A stretch of 64,000 bases of DNA, from the NCBI RefSeq assembly GCF_965216415.1, contig NZ_CBDCFU010000002.1. One strand, given 5' to 3'. The stretch is from Marivita sp003149565. GTDB taxonomy: Bacteria; Pseudomonadota; Alphaproteobacteria; Rhodobacterales; Rhodobacteraceae. Under the pieces are notes generated by a model. That model had not been told where the DNA came from and made no database searches. It was given only the letters and a program-made list of their open reading frames with translations. The position numbers and the translations under genes were made by a program. Below, piece after piece: positions 1 to 9,065 of this stretch. Every line of letters begins with the position of its first letter. Position 1 is the stretch's first letter.

Positions 1-1130
1 CCGATGATCATCACGTTGATATGCTCGATCAGGGCGCTGTCGATGCGGAACCCTTGTGTCTGCGCATAGCCATAGATCAAAGTCAGCACGACAAAGCCCG
101 CCACCGCGCCAATGGTCCAGCCGCTGCGCGCCACCCAGCCGAGAAAGGCAATCGCTGCGGCCAGCGCCACAAGCATCCCCGCGCCAAGCCCCGACATCTG
201 GAACACCTGCGTTCCGGCGACAACGTTGAGCACAACCGGCAGGCCCACAATCAGGATCGCGCCAAGATAGTTGCCCATGATCGACCCCAGGCCGCCGATG
301 ATGGCGATGAAGAGCACCTGGAACGACAGCGGAATGTCGAACACGTTTGGCTCGGCCGCTCCCTTCCACATGAACACATAGAGCGCGCCGGCCACGCCCA
401 CGACGTAGGATGATACGGCAAAAGCGGTCAGCTTGGACTTCATCAGGTTGATCCCAATGAGTTCCGCCGCGATGTCCATGTCCCGTGTGGCTTTCCAGGT
501 CCGTCCAAGATTGCCGCGGGTAAGATTGATGCACAACAGGGTGAGCAACGTCACGACGAAAAGCACGATGTAGTATTCGGTCACCGAGGCGGCCTGTGGT
601 CCAGAGACAAACACACCGAACATTTCCAGGTTCGGCACCTGGATCGCGCCCGAGGCATTGTAGTTGTAGAGCCATGACCATTTCTCGAAAAGCCAGACGA
701 GGAAGAACTGCGCCGCCAGCGTCGCGATGGCGAGGTAGAAGCCCTTGATCCGTAGACTGGGAATGCCGAAGGCGACCCCGATGCCGGCGCTGAACACACC
801 CGACAATAGGATCGCGATAATCGGGTTCATCCACGGAAACAGCGTCACCATCTTGTAGCAGGCATAGGCTCCAACACCCATGAAGGCGCCAGTGCCAAGG
901 CTGAGCTGACCTGCAAAGCCTGTGAGGATGTTCAGACCCATCGCCGCCAAAGCGTAGATCAGGATGGGGATCAGCAGTGTCTGGAAGGTGAATTCCGACG
1001 CGGTCAGCGGGAACACGATCCACGCGAGCGCCAGAATGATCCCCAGCAGAAACGCATCCTGCTTGACCGGAAACAAGGCCTGATCGGCAATGTAGCTCGT
1101 CTTGAACTGGCCAGCCGTGCGATAGAACAT
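1..1130 (-). CDS. livM: Branched-chain amino acid-type ABC transporter permease LivM (partial, continues beyond window start)
   Basis: Inner-membrane permease of a LivFGHMK-type ABC importer. Translated from the ATG at 1130 the protein begins MFYRTAGQFK and has many hydrophobic segments; it contains the family region GLNILTGFAGQLSLGTGAFM, typical of LivM, and a later GGLGSIMGNYLGAI segment. The window edge cuts it before the stop. Its start codon overlaps the stop of the upstream small membrane gene by one base (TGATG), so the two are probably translationally coupled. It is the last visible member of a minus-strand operon with livH, livG and an acyl-CoA-ligase-like gene. The substrate cannot be read from the sequence; the family moves branched-chain amino acids, but relatives also take up amides and organic acids. 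Confidence 0.93.
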   Translation of the reverse strand, partial: MFYRTAGQFKTSYIADQALFPVKQDAFLLGIILALAWIVFPLTASEFTFQTLLIPILIYALAAMGLNILTGFAGQLSLGTGAFMGVGAYACYKMVTLFPWMNPIIAILLSGVFSAGIGVAFGIPSLRIKGFYLAIATLAAQFFLVWLFEKWSWLYNYNASGAIQVPNLEMFGVFVSGPQAASVTEYYIVLFVVTLLTLLCINLTRGNLGRTWKATRDMDIAAELIGINLMKSKLTAFAVSSYVVGVAGALYVFMWKGAAEPNVFDIPLSFQVLFIAIIGGLGSIMGNYLGAILIVGLPVVLNVVAGTQVFQMSGLGAGMLVALAAAIAFLGWVARSGWTIGAVAGFVVLTLIYGYAQTQGFRIDSALIEHINVMII

Positions 1131-1369
1131 CAGACTGTCTCCTCTTCGTGGATCAAGGCGCGATTGCGTGGCTTGGCATAGCCGGTCGCTTCGGAATGAC
1201 GGATCAGCCAGAAATAGGTCCAGAGCCCTGCAGCCGCGCCAACAGCCGCCAACAGGCTCGCAATTACCGTCTGACTGCCGGTCTCGGCCCCGCTCGACAG
1301 TGCAAGGTATCCAAAGGCCCAAAAGCCGGACCAAGCGATGACGTTCAGAATTGCGATCAGTTTAGCCAT
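1130..1369 (-). CDS. Small two-helix membrane protein in the liv operon
   Basis: A 79-residue protein, MAKLIAILNV at the start, with two predicted transmembrane helices (about residues 5-25 and 34-55) and a short charged tail ending HEEETV. I do not recognise a named family. It lies between livH and livM on the same strand, and its stop overlaps the livM start, which argues that it is a real translated gene. An accessory role in the transporter, for example assembly, is only a guess from position. Confidence 0.7.
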   Translation of the reverse strand: MAKLIAILNVIAWSGFWAFGYLALSSGAETGSQTVIASLLAAVGAAAGLWTYFWLIRHSEATGYAKPRNRALIHEEETV

Positions 1370-1438
1370 TGTGTCTCTCTTGGAAGATGGGTGCGTGCAC
1401 CCTCGTCTGGTATATTCGGCAGCGCGCCCCGCGCTGCG

Positions 1439-2392
1439 CTATACCCTTTCGATAATGCGCTCTCCGAACAAACCTTGCGGACGGAACAGCAGCACGATCA
1501 GCGCCAGCACGAAGGCGAACCACGTTTCGGTGTTGCCCCCCAGCAGAGGCTGGCCCCAGTAAATCTCGAACAGCTTTTCCAGAATGCCGATCATCAGACC
1601 GCCCACAATGGCACCGGTGATCGATTCAAGCCCGCCCAACATCAGAACCGGCAGAGCCTTGTAGGCGATCACCTCAAGAGCAAAGCTGACACCGGCCCGT
1701 GCGCCCCAGGCAATCCCTGTAACCAGCGCGATGATGCCCGCGATGAACCAGACCAGAACCCAGATCGTCTGAAGGCTGATTCCCACGGACAGAGCCGCCT
1801 GGTGGTCATCACCCAAGGCGCGGATCGCACGGCCCATCTGGGTGTAGTTGAGGAAGGCAAGAAGAGCCAAGACCAGCAGTGTCGCCACGACCACCACGGT
1901 AATGTCGAGATGCTGCAGGATCAGCAGACCTCCAAACGGCTCCAACACGGTATCGCCTGTGGGAATGCCCAGTTCTTCGGTGATCATCACCTTGTTTTCG
2001 CCGCCGAAGATCGTCTCGCCAAAGCCGATGAGGAAGAGCGTAATCCCGATCGTCGCCATAAAGAGGATGATGTCGGGCTGCCCCACCAGAGGCCGCAGAA
2101 CAACGCGCTCGATAGCCACGGCGAGCACGAACATCACCCCCAGCGTCAGGCCGACGCTGATCCAAGCCGGGATGCCCATGGCGAACAGCCCCACCAGCGT
2201 CAGCGCCGCGAACACCACCATGATGCCCTGCGCAAAGTTGAAAATACGGCTCGAGCGGAAGATCAGGACGAACCCGAGCGCGATCAGCGCATAAAGGATC
2301 CCCGAGACCAGGCCTTCCCAGAGCACCTGCATCAGGAAATCCGGTGCCTCGACCATGTCCACAAAGGGCGCGATGAAAATATCGTTCAGCAT
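1439..2392 (-). CDS. livH: Branched-chain amino acid-type ABC transporter permease LivH
   Basis: Inner-membrane permease and partner of LivM. The start chosen is the ATG at 2392 (MLNDIFIAPF), with GGAG seven bases upstream; an upstream in-frame codon would run into livG. The 317-residue protein has about eight hydrophobic segments, the N-terminal GILYALIALGFVLIFRSSRI region, and a C-terminal LALIVLLFRPQGLFGE motif, which is the classic ending of LivH/LivM permeases. It follows livG by ten bases. Confidence 0.93.
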   Translation of the reverse strand: MLNDIFIAPFVDMVEAPDFLMQVLWEGLVSGILYALIALGFVLIFRSSRIFNFAQGIMVVFAALTLVGLFAMGIPAWISVGLTLGVMFVLAVAIERVVLRPLVGQPDIILFMATIGITLFLIGFGETIFGGENKVMITEELGIPTGDTVLEPFGGLLILQHLDITVVVVATLLVLALLAFLNYTQMGRAIRALGDDHQAALSVGISLQTIWVLVWFIAGIIALVTGIAWGARAGVSFALEVIAYKALPVLMLGGLESITGAIVGGLMIGILEKLFEIYWGQPLLGGNTETWFAFVLALIVLLFRPQGLFGERIIERV

Positions 2393-2402
2393 GTCTGCTC
2401 CC

Positions 2403-3215
2403 TCAATGCGGTACGCCAAGATAGGCGGCGATCACATCTTCATTGTTGCGCACCTCGTCGGGTGTGCCGTCCCCGATCTTCTTGCCGTAATCCATGACGA
2501 CCACGCGGTCGGAGAGGTCCATCACGACCCCCATGTCATGCTCGATCAGGCAGATCGTGGTGCCGAATTCGTCGTTCACGTCGAGAATGAAGCGGCTCAT
2601 GTCCTCTTTCTCTTCGACATTCATGCCTGCCATCGGCTCGTCCAGCAGCAAAAGCGACGGCTCCGCCGCCAGCGCGCGGGCCAGTTCGACACGCTTCTTG
2701 AGGCCGTAAGGCAGACGGCCAACCGGCGTCTTGCGGATATTCTGGATCTCCAGGAAATCAATCACCCGCTCGACCTTCTCGCGGTTCTCCATTTCCTCGT
2801 TGCGCGCCTTACCCCACCACAACGCTTGGCTTGCGATGCCTGCGTTCATATGGGTCAAACGCCCGGTCATGACGTTGTCCAGCACCGTCATGCCCTCGAA
2901 GAGCGCGATGTTCTGGAATGTCCGCGCCACACCCTGTCTTGCCACTTCAAACGGCTTCATCGGCGGGCGTTTCGACCCTTTGTACCAGACCTCGCCTTCG
3001 GATGGAGTATAGAAGCCCGAGATCACATTGAGCATCGACGACTTGCCTGCCCCATTGGGGCCAATGATTGCACGTACTTCGCCCTCGCGGATGTCGAAGC
3101 TGATATCCTGAATGGCCACCACACCGCCGAAGCGCAGAGTGATGTTGCGCATCTCCATCAGAGTGCCGCCGATCTGGCGACCATCTGCGGTGACGTATCC
3201 TTCGGTGTCTTTCAT
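2403..3215 (-). CDS. livG: ABC transporter ATP-binding protein LivG
   Basis: Cytoplasmic ATPase of the Liv-type importer. The ATG at 3215 (MKDTEGYVTA) is chosen because GGGAGG lies six bases upstream; an in-frame ATG at 3251 has no such site. The 270-residue protein has Walker A GPNGAGKSS near residues 52-60, a Liv-family signature YGLKKRVELARAL, and Walker B LLLLDEP followed by AGMNVEEKE. The second ATPase (LivF) and the binding protein (LivK) are not in the window and probably lie beyond its start. Confidence 0.93.
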   Translation of the reverse strand: MKDTEGYVTADGRQIGGTLMEMRNITLRFGGVVAIQDISFDIREGEVRAIIGPNGAGKSSMLNVISGFYTPSEGEVWYKGSKRPPMKPFEVARQGVARTFQNIALFEGMTVLDNVMTGRLTHMNAGIASQALWWGKARNEEMENREKVERVIDFLEIQNIRKTPVGRLPYGLKKRVELARALAAEPSLLLLDEPMAGMNVEEKEDMSRFILDVNDEFGTTICLIEHDMGVVMDLSDRVVVMDYGKKIGDGTPDEVRNNEDVIAAYLGVPH

Positions 3216-3268
3216 CGCGCACCTCCCGCGACAGATGCCGCTGGGCTCCATGATTTCTTAAGAGTGTT

Positions 3269-3294
3269 CGAGAATCTTCGTACGAAGATTCTCG
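3269..3294. repeat. Perfect 26-bp palindrome between the ligase gene and livG
   Basis: The bases read the same on both strands, with centre CTTCGTACGAAG. It lies about 60 bp after the stop of the ligase gene and 54 bp before livG, in the transcribed direction of both. It could form a 10-12 bp hairpin in the mRNA. There is no T tract, so a processing or stabilising hairpin is as likely as a terminator. It belongs with the other 3'-end palindromes in this window. Confidence 0.7.
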
Positions 3295-3351
3295 GCGCCG
3301 CCCATAAAATTCTGAGGCCGCGGAGGTCGGGCTGCGCTGCAAACCGGTCTG

Positions 3352-5325
3352 TCATTCCGCCGCCATCTTTTGTGGCGTTGCCGGCACGACCTCGGCGTCG
3401 CGGATTTCCAGCGTGGCCTTGATCTTGCCTTTGCGCCCATCTTCATAGGTCACTTCGGTCTCGGTATAGACCGAGGTCGACCCGTCATAGAGGGCGTTTA
3501 CGAGGTCTTCGAATTTCTCGCCGATTATCTTGCGACGCACCTTGCGTGTCCGAGTCAGCTCCCCATCATCAGCATCCAGCTCCTTGTGCAGAACAAGGAA
3601 GCGATGCACCTGGCAACCTGACAGCATCTCGTCTTGCGCGACGCTCAAATTGACCTCTTCGATATGCGCCTGGATCGTGTCGAGGACCTGCTTGTGCCCG
3701 GCCAATTCCTGATAGGACGCATACGCAATGTTGTTCCGTTCGGCCCAGTTGCCGACCGCCGCCAGGTCGATATTGATGAAGGCGCAGCAACGGTCACGCC
3801 CGGCACCGAACACCACCGCTTCGAGGATGTTTGGATAGAACTTCAGCTTGTTCTCGACATATTTCGGCGCAAACATCGCCCCATCTGCCATCGCTCCCAC
3901 GTCCTTGGCGCGGTCGATGATGCGCAAATGGCCGGTGGCTTCTTCGATGAATCCGGCATCGCCTGTGGCGACCCAGCCCTCCGGATCCTTGGTATCAGCG
4001 GTGGACTCGGCGTTCTTGTAGTATTCCACAAATACGCCCGGCGAGCGGTAAAACACCTCTCCATTTTCGGCGATGCGTATCTCAACACCCGGCGACGGCA
4101 CGCCGACGGTATCCGAGCGCACCTCGCCATCCGGCTGCTGGGTGATAAAGACGGACGCCTCGGTCTGACCGTACAGCTGCTTGAGGTTGATTCCCAAAGA
4201 CCGATAGAAATCAAAGATTTCCGGACCGATGGCCTCGCCCGCTGTATATCCCACCCGCACATTCGAAAAGCCCAGCGCATTTTTGAGCGGGCCGTAGACC
4301 ATGACTTCGCCCAACGCATATTTCAACCGGTCCCACAGGCCCACAGAATGGCCATCCAGAATGGCAGGGCCAACTTTACGGGCATGCTCCATGAAGTAGT
4401 CAAACGTCTTTTTCTTGAACGCACCGCTGTCTTCCATGCGGATCATGATCTGCGTCAATTGGGTTTCAAACACGCGCGGCGGTGCGAAGTAATAGGAGGG
4501 CGCAATCTCCCGAAGATCCGTCATCATTGTCTCTGCGCTCTCAGGACAGTTGACGCAGAACCCGGACCAGTAGGCCTGCCCGATTGAAAAGATGAAATCC
4601 CCGACCCAGGCCATCGGCAGGTAGGCGAGAACCTCATCATCGACTTTCAGATGATCGAACTCAGAGGACGCTTTAGCTGTCTCAATGATGTTCCGATTCG
4701 ACAGCACAACCCCTTTGGGTTTGCCGGTCGTTCCCGACGTATACAACATCACGCATGTGCTGTCGTAACCAAGCTTGGCGGTGCGGGCCTGCAGCTCGTT
4801 GATATATTCATCATACGCAGCACGGCCCTGATCCTGCACATGGCTGAACTGGTGCAGGCGGCGGTGATCATATTTCCGCAACCCGCGCGGGTCGAGGTAG
4901 ATCATATGCTCGAACTGGTGCAGGTCGTCCTGAATCTCGATAACCTTGTCGACCTGCTCTTGGTCACTGACGATGGCAAACCGCGCGCCACAATGATCAA
5001 GCACGTATTCCATCTCTTCGGCAACCGCGTCCTGATAGAGCGGAACCGGGATTGCACCCACCGACTGCGCCGCGACCATCGACCAGTATAGATACGGACG
5101 ATTACGACCGATGATGGCGATGAAATCGCCCTCATTCACCCCAAGGTTCAACAGCCCCAGAGCCAGAGCTTCGACCTCTTTGGCAGTCTCGGCCCATGTC
5201 CAGCTTTGCCAAATACCGTATTCCTTTTCGCGATAAGCGGGCGAACCGCCAAACCGCGAAGCATTGCGCGCCAATAGCGCCGGAACCGAGCGCAGGCCCT
5301 CTGCGCCCTCGGTCAAATGTGTCAA
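3352..5325 (-). CDS. AMP-binding acyl-CoA ligase/synthetase-like protein
   Basis: Predicted to activate a carboxylic acid with ATP and transfer it to CoA. The start is taken as the TTG at 5325 (MTHLTEGAEG), which has GGGAGGG six bases upstream. The protein has 657 residues. The AMP-binding loop YTSGTTGKPKG is at about 195-205; YGQTEAS and TGDAGF motifs follow. Where long-chain ligases usually have a GGKYVAP-type segment, this one reads ADGAMFAPKYVENKL, placing it in a distinct branch of the FadD-like family. It heads the liv-type transporter operon, so it may act on the transporter's substrate or a derivative. That link is inference from position. Confidence 0.85.
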   Translation of the reverse strand: MTHLTEGAEGLRSVPALLARNASRFGGSPAYREKEYGIWQSWTWAETAKEVEALALGLLNLGVNEGDFIAIIGRNRPYLYWSMVAAQSVGAIPVPLYQDAVAEEMEYVLDHCGARFAIVSDQEQVDKVIEIQDDLHQFEHMIYLDPRGLRKYDHRRLHQFSHVQDQGRAAYDEYINELQARTAKLGYDSTCVMLYTSGTTGKPKGVVLSNRNIIETAKASSEFDHLKVDDEVLAYLPMAWVGDFIFSIGQAYWSGFCVNCPESAETMMTDLREIAPSYYFAPPRVFETQLTQIMIRMEDSGAFKKKTFDYFMEHARKVGPAILDGHSVGLWDRLKYALGEVMVYGPLKNALGFSNVRVGYTAGEAIGPEIFDFYRSLGINLKQLYGQTEASVFITQQPDGEVRSDTVGVPSPGVEIRIAENGEVFYRSPGVFVEYYKNAESTADTKDPEGWVATGDAGFIEEATGHLRIIDRAKDVGAMADGAMFAPKYVENKLKFYPNILEAVVFGAGRDRCCAFINIDLAAVGNWAERNNIAYASYQELAGHKQVLDTIQAHIEEVNLSVAQDEMLSGCQVHRFLVLHKELDADDGELTRTRKVRRKIIGEKFEDLVNALYDGSTSVYTETEVTYEDGRKGKIKATLEIRDAEVVPATPQKMAAE

Positions 5326-5471
5326 AGCTTTCCCTCCCTTTGCCCGGGTTTTGCCCGAACGGATCACTTCTCGCGACTCTGTCCCAAGATTGGACAGAAG
5401 GCAGGCTGGGGGTCAACTTTTTCCTGAAGTTTTCTAAATCCTTACGAATTGTAACAGCGGACCTGCCGCGC

Positions 5472-5500
5472 TTGACATGCTTGCGGTGCAGCCGGAATTT
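5472..5500 (+). promoter_or_regulatory. Candidate sigma-70 promoter for the DsbA-like / histidine kinase operon
   Basis: TTGACA at 5472-5477 is a perfect -35 hexamer. A 17-base spacer leads to GAATTT at 5495-5500, a poor -10, as is common in alphaproteobacteria. It sits 32 bp before the gene starting at 5532, in the divergent gap with the ligase gene. Confidence 0.4.
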
Positions 5501-5531
5501 GGGACGTCGCAGGCCGTTGGGAGACAGGGAG

Positions 5532-6122
5532 ATGAAGGTCGAGTTCTGGTTCGAGTTCGCCTCGACCTATTCATATCTCAGCGCCATGCGTCTGCCGGCT
5601 ATTGCGAAACGCCGTGGCATCGAAATTGCGTGGTGCCCTTTTTTGCTCGGTCCGATCTTTGCGTCCCAAGGACTAAGCTCCTCCCCTTTTAACATCTACC
5701 CCATCAAGGGCCAGTACATGTGGCGGGATGTGGAGCGCCGCGCAAATGGACATGGACTCGGCTTTCGGCAGCCCGAGCCTTTCCCGCAGAACGGTCTTCT
5801 TGCAGCGCGCGTCGCCACCGCCGCGCCGCCCGGGGCCGCTCAGGTTCGATTTTGTCAGGCCGTATTTGAGGCCGAGTTTGCACTGGGTTGTGACATCTCT
5901 GATCGTCAAACCATCGAGACTTGCGCAAGAGATGCCGGGCTGGCCCCGGACGTGATGGACCGCGCAACGTCTGACGATGTCAAACAGCGGCTGCGCCAGA
6001 CAACGGAATACGCCCAAAAGCGCGGGATTTTTGGCGCACCATCATTCACAGTCGGGGACGAATTGTTTTGGGGCGATGACCGCCTCGAAGAGGCGCTTGA
6101 TTGGGCTGCGGCGCATGGCTGA
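5532..6122 (+). CDS. 2-hydroxychromene-2-carboxylate isomerase / DsbA-family oxidoreductase-like protein
   Basis: A 196-residue thioredoxin-fold protein of the DsbA/kappa-GST group. It begins MKVEFWFEFASTYSYLSAMR, the hallmark N-terminus of 2-hydroxychromene-2-carboxylate isomerases, where the FDFASTYSY-type serine region replaces the DsbA CxxC. The C-terminal GIFGAPSFTVGDELFWGDDR segment is also typical and contains the cis-Pro loop. The start has GGGAG just upstream. Family members isomerise an aromatic-degradation intermediate with glutathione, but many annotated homologues have no proven substrate. Its stop overlaps the histidine kinase start, so the two are co-transcribed. Confidence 0.85.
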   Translation: MKVEFWFEFASTYSYLSAMRLPAIAKRRGIEIAWCPFLLGPIFASQGLSSSPFNIYPIKGQYMWRDVERRANGHGLGFRQPEPFPQNGLLAARVATAAPPGAAQVRFCQAVFEAEFALGCDISDRQTIETCARDAGLAPDVMDRATSDDVKQRLRQTTEYAQKRGIFGAPSFTVGDELFWGDDRLEEALDWAAAHG

Positions 6123-8013
6123 GAAACAATACACCGACGCTTTGGTTCAGGCCGGGCTGAACCTGATTGGGCAAGCACTGTCGATCTACGACAGTGACCT
6201 GAAACTGGCCGCCTGTAACGCCCGCTTTGCTGAGATGTTTGATCTGCCTGCCGACTTGACGAAACCCGGCGCAGACTTCGAAGCCACGATCCGGCATCTT
6301 GCCCAACGCGGTGAATATGGGGACATTGACGACTTTGATGCATTTGTGGCCGTGCGCGTGAAGCAGGCCAGCGCATTTCAACCGCATTACATGGAGCGCA
6401 CCCGGGCCAATGGCCGGACGATCAGCGTCGAAGGCGCCCCTCTGCCTCAGGGTGGCTGGGTGACGGTCTATACCGACATCACAGAAGTAAAATCGCAAGA
6501 GCAACTCCTGCGCACCCGGTCCGAATTGCTGTCGGAAGAAGTTTTGGCGCGGTCAGAGGAATTGGCTGCCACAAACAGAAAACTCGCCGCCACCGTCTCG
6601 GCTTTGGAAGAAGCGCAGCGGGAACTGACCGAAATGGAAGCGCGGACGCGTCTCACAACGGAAATGATGCCGGCCCATATTGCACATGTTGACAGCTCCG
6701 GATGCTACACGTTTTCAAACCGTCGCTTGTCGAACGTGATGCCAGGACGGCCCTCTAAAATCGTCGGGCTGCACATTTCTGACGCTCTGGGCGAAGACGC
6801 TTATGCCCGTGTCCTGCCGCATCTTCAGATGGCACTTGCAGGAAATCCATCGACGTTTGAATTCACAGACGCCCTGAGTTCCCGACGCATTCGCGTCGCG
6901 TTCACCCCCGATGAGTCCGAGAACGGGGTCTACATCCTGTCTATGGATGTCACAGAAGAAACGCAGGCGCGCGCGGCCTTGCAGCAAACCCGCCGCCGAG
7001 AGATGGCTGCGCAATTGACCTCTGGCCTTGCGCACGACTTTTCCAACCTTCTGACAATCATCCTCGGGATGCAGTCCAAACTTGCTCGCATGCGCCTTCC
7101 CGCTGAGGCCGACCCACTGATCACCGCAACGCTGCAGGCGGCCCGCCGCGGCGGAGACCTTTTGAACCGCATCGCCGATATCACCGCACACCGTGCATGG
7201 CGTCCGGAACCGATCGACGTGTCCGTATTCCTGACCGATCTGCACACGCTGGCCGCACCATCCCTTCCGGACGGGATCAAAATTGACATCAGCACCGACA
7301 TCACTGAACGCGCCTTGCTCGACCCGGGTCAGCTTCAGGACAGCCTTCTGAACCTTATCCTGAACGCGCGCGATGCCTGCGGCTCTGACGGCATCATCCA
7401 ACTGCGCGCCACTGAGGTTAGAGATACCTGGATCGACTTCACGCTGGATGACACAGGCAAGGGGTTTTCCAAAGACGCACTTAAACACGCGCTTGATCCG
7501 TTCTTCACCACAAAGGGCGATGGTGGCTCAGGGCTGGGTCTGTCGATGGTGTATGACATGGCCAAGCTGGCGGGCGGGCAGCTGCAGGTCGGCAACACCG
7601 CTACCGGCGCGCGCGTGACCTTGCGCCTGCCCTTACGTCACGCTGTGCGCCATCTTAGCAACGAATTGGTTCTTCTGGTCGAGGACAGCTCTGATCTGCG
7701 CATGACGATCCGGGACATGCTCACAAGCTTGGGCCACAGCGTGATCGAAGCCACCTCGGTTGATGAAGCCCTTGCCCTAGCGCGTGGCGTTCCTGACATC
7801 GCATTTGTGTTGTCTGACATATCGCTGGAAGGCTCTGCGCTCGGAACCGAACTTGTCCCATCACTCTCGCCGAAACCCGTCTACCTTATGACGTCCCTAC
7901 CAGTAACGGATCCCCGTCACCAAGATGCAGCCTCCAAAACCGCTGTGCTGCCAAAACCTTTCACAAAATCCGATTTGGCCGCCTTTCTGGGCCATGAGGC
8001 TGACCCGTCATGA
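6115..8013 (+). CDS. PAS-domain hybrid histidine kinase with C-terminal receiver domain
   Basis: A 632-residue soluble sensor kinase. The start chosen is the ATG at 6115 (MAEKQYTDAL), which overlaps the previous gene by eight bases. An N-terminal PAS-like domain (about 10-122) is followed by a coiled coil (122-178), a second PAS-like region (180-285), the dimerisation domain with phospho-accepting His about 307 in GLAHDFSNLL, an ATPase domain with DDTGKGFS and GGSGLGLSM, and a receiver domain from about 520 with LVEDSSD, a LSDISL phospho-acceptor and a LPKPF lysine. No membrane segment is seen, so it should sense a cytoplasmic cue. It overlaps the response regulator gene by four bases and is very probably its cognate kinase. 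Confidence 0.9.
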   Translation: MAEKQYTDALVQAGLNLIGQALSIYDSDLKLAACNARFAEMFDLPADLTKPGADFEATIRHLAQRGEYGDIDDFDAFVAVRVKQASAFQPHYMERTRANGRTISVEGAPLPQGGWVTVYTDITEVKSQEQLLRTRSELLSEEVLARSEELAATNRKLAATVSALEEAQRELTEMEARTRLTTEMMPAHIAHVDSSGCYTFSNRRLSNVMPGRPSKIVGLHISDALGEDAYARVLPHLQMALAGNPSTFEFTDALSSRRIRVAFTPDESENGVYILSMDVTEETQARAALQQTRRREMAAQLTSGLAHDFSNLLTIILGMQSKLARMRLPAEADPLITATLQAARRGGDLLNRIADITAHRAWRPEPIDVSVFLTDLHTLAAPSLPDGIKIDISTDITERALLDPGQLQDSLLNLILNARDACGSDGIIQLRATEVRDTWIDFTLDDTGKGFSKDALKHALDPFFTTKGDGGSGLGLSMVYDMAKLAGGQLQVGNTATGARVTLRLPLRHAVRHLSNELVLLVEDSSDLRMTIRDMLTSLGHSVIEATSVDEALALARGVPDIAFVLSDISLEGSALGTELVPSLSPKPVYLMTSLPVTDPRHQDAASKTAVLPKPFTKSDLAAFLGHEADPS

Positions 8014-8711
8014 CCAAACCTCTGATCACCATTCTCGACGATGAACCCGCCATTCGGACCATGCTGTCCGAAGCGCTAGAAGACGCGGGGTACGACACAC
8101 AGTGTTTCGGTCGGGCTTCGGAGTTTGAACAGGCTCTGCGCCGGACGACACCGGATGTGTGTCTTGTCGATCTCGGTCTACCAGATCGCGACGGGCTTAG
8201 CCTCGTGCACCGTTTGGCACTCGAACAAGGGGCAACGGTGATCATCATTTCCGGACGTGCGCAGGTGCAGGACAAAATCACCGGTCTCGAACTCGGTGCC
8301 GATGACTACATCATCAAACCGTTCGACCCTGCAGAAGTGGTCGCGCGCGTCCGGGCCCGTCTGCGCACCCGCGCCATCCCTGCACCGACGGGACAAACAG
8401 CCCGTTTCAACGGGTGGACGGCGCATTTCGACCGCTATTCCCTAGAAGATGAGAGTGGAACCGAGACACCGTTTTCCCATGCCGAGGGCGAGGTGCTGCG
8501 GCTTTTCCTCGAAAGCCCAAACCGGCTGATTACCCGCGAATACATGCAGGATACATTGGGCGGCGCGGCTGGAGACAGCTTTGACCGCGCGATGGATGTG
8601 CGCATCTCGCGACTTCGCACCAAGCTGCACGAAGACCCCAAAAATCCACGTCTGATCAAAACAATCTACGGCGCGGGATATATATTCCTCGCAGATGTTA
8701 CATGGAACTAA
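8010..8711 (+). CDS. OmpR/PhoB-family response regulator
   Basis: A 233-residue DNA-binding response regulator. The receiver domain has an acidic pocket at Asp10-Asp11, the phospho-acceptor Asp54 in CLVDLGLPD and the conserved Lys103 in YIIKPFDP. The C-terminal winged helix (about 135-230) ends with the family pattern DVRISRLRTKLHEDP and TIYGAGYIF. The start codon lies inside the kinase stop (ATGA), showing tight coupling with the hybrid kinase. Target genes cannot be told from the sequence. Confidence 0.93.
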   Translation: MTKPLITILDDEPAIRTMLSEALEDAGYDTQCFGRASEFEQALRRTTPDVCLVDLGLPDRDGLSLVHRLALEQGATVIIISGRAQVQDKITGLELGADDYIIKPFDPAEVVARVRARLRTRAIPAPTGQTARFNGWTAHFDRYSLEDESGTETPFSHAEGEVLRLFLESPNRLITREYMQDTLGGAAGDSFDRAMDVRISRLRTKLHEDPKNPRLIKTIYGAGYIFLADVTWN

Positions 8712-8914
8712 CCACCGATGAACAGCCGAACTGATTGCAGAACCGCAGCCGCCACGATCCCGACCAACGCACCGATGCCGAAGGTGACAAGCGGCGTCCC
8801 CAATCGCGGCCCAGCCAGGTTCAGCGCCGCACAGACCAGTGCGTAAAACGCCGGCACCGTTACATCCAAACGCAGCCCTGATCGTTCTTCTGAAACGATC
8901 CCAACACAGATCAT
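8708..8914 (-). CDS. Possible small membrane protein
   Basis: A 68-residue open frame, MICVGIVSEE at the start, with two hydrophobic stretches (about 18-35 and 42-65, the latter rich in Gly/Ala). It is convergent with the response regulator, with stops overlapping by four bases. No clear ribosome binding site is seen ahead of the ATG. The protein looks plausible for a tiny membrane protein, but the evidence is limited to hydrophobicity and position. Confidence 0.35.
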   Translation of the reverse strand: MICVGIVSEERSGLRLDVTVPAFYALVCAALNLAGPRLGTPLVTFGIGALVGIVAAAVLQSVRLFIGG

Positions 8915-8985
8915 GACGCTTGCCTAAAGGCAGAAGTGGATCGCTGTTCCTCCGCTCCAGGCAAAATTTACTTGAAACCAGTCAC

Positions 8986-9003
8986 GCCAATCCAAGGATT
9001 GGC
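8986..9003 (+). promoter_or_regulatory. Inverted repeat upstream of the PAS protein gene
   Basis: GCCAATCC-AA-GGATTGGC forms an 8-bp dyad with a two-base centre, 62 bp before the PAS gene start. It could be an operator or a hairpin in the 5' leader. No matching regulator is known to me. Confidence 0.4.
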
Positions 9004-9065
9004 ATCCGAATTGCAACGAGAACTCCCAGAACAAGGTATTACCTTTTTGGGAAAGACTTAATGAA

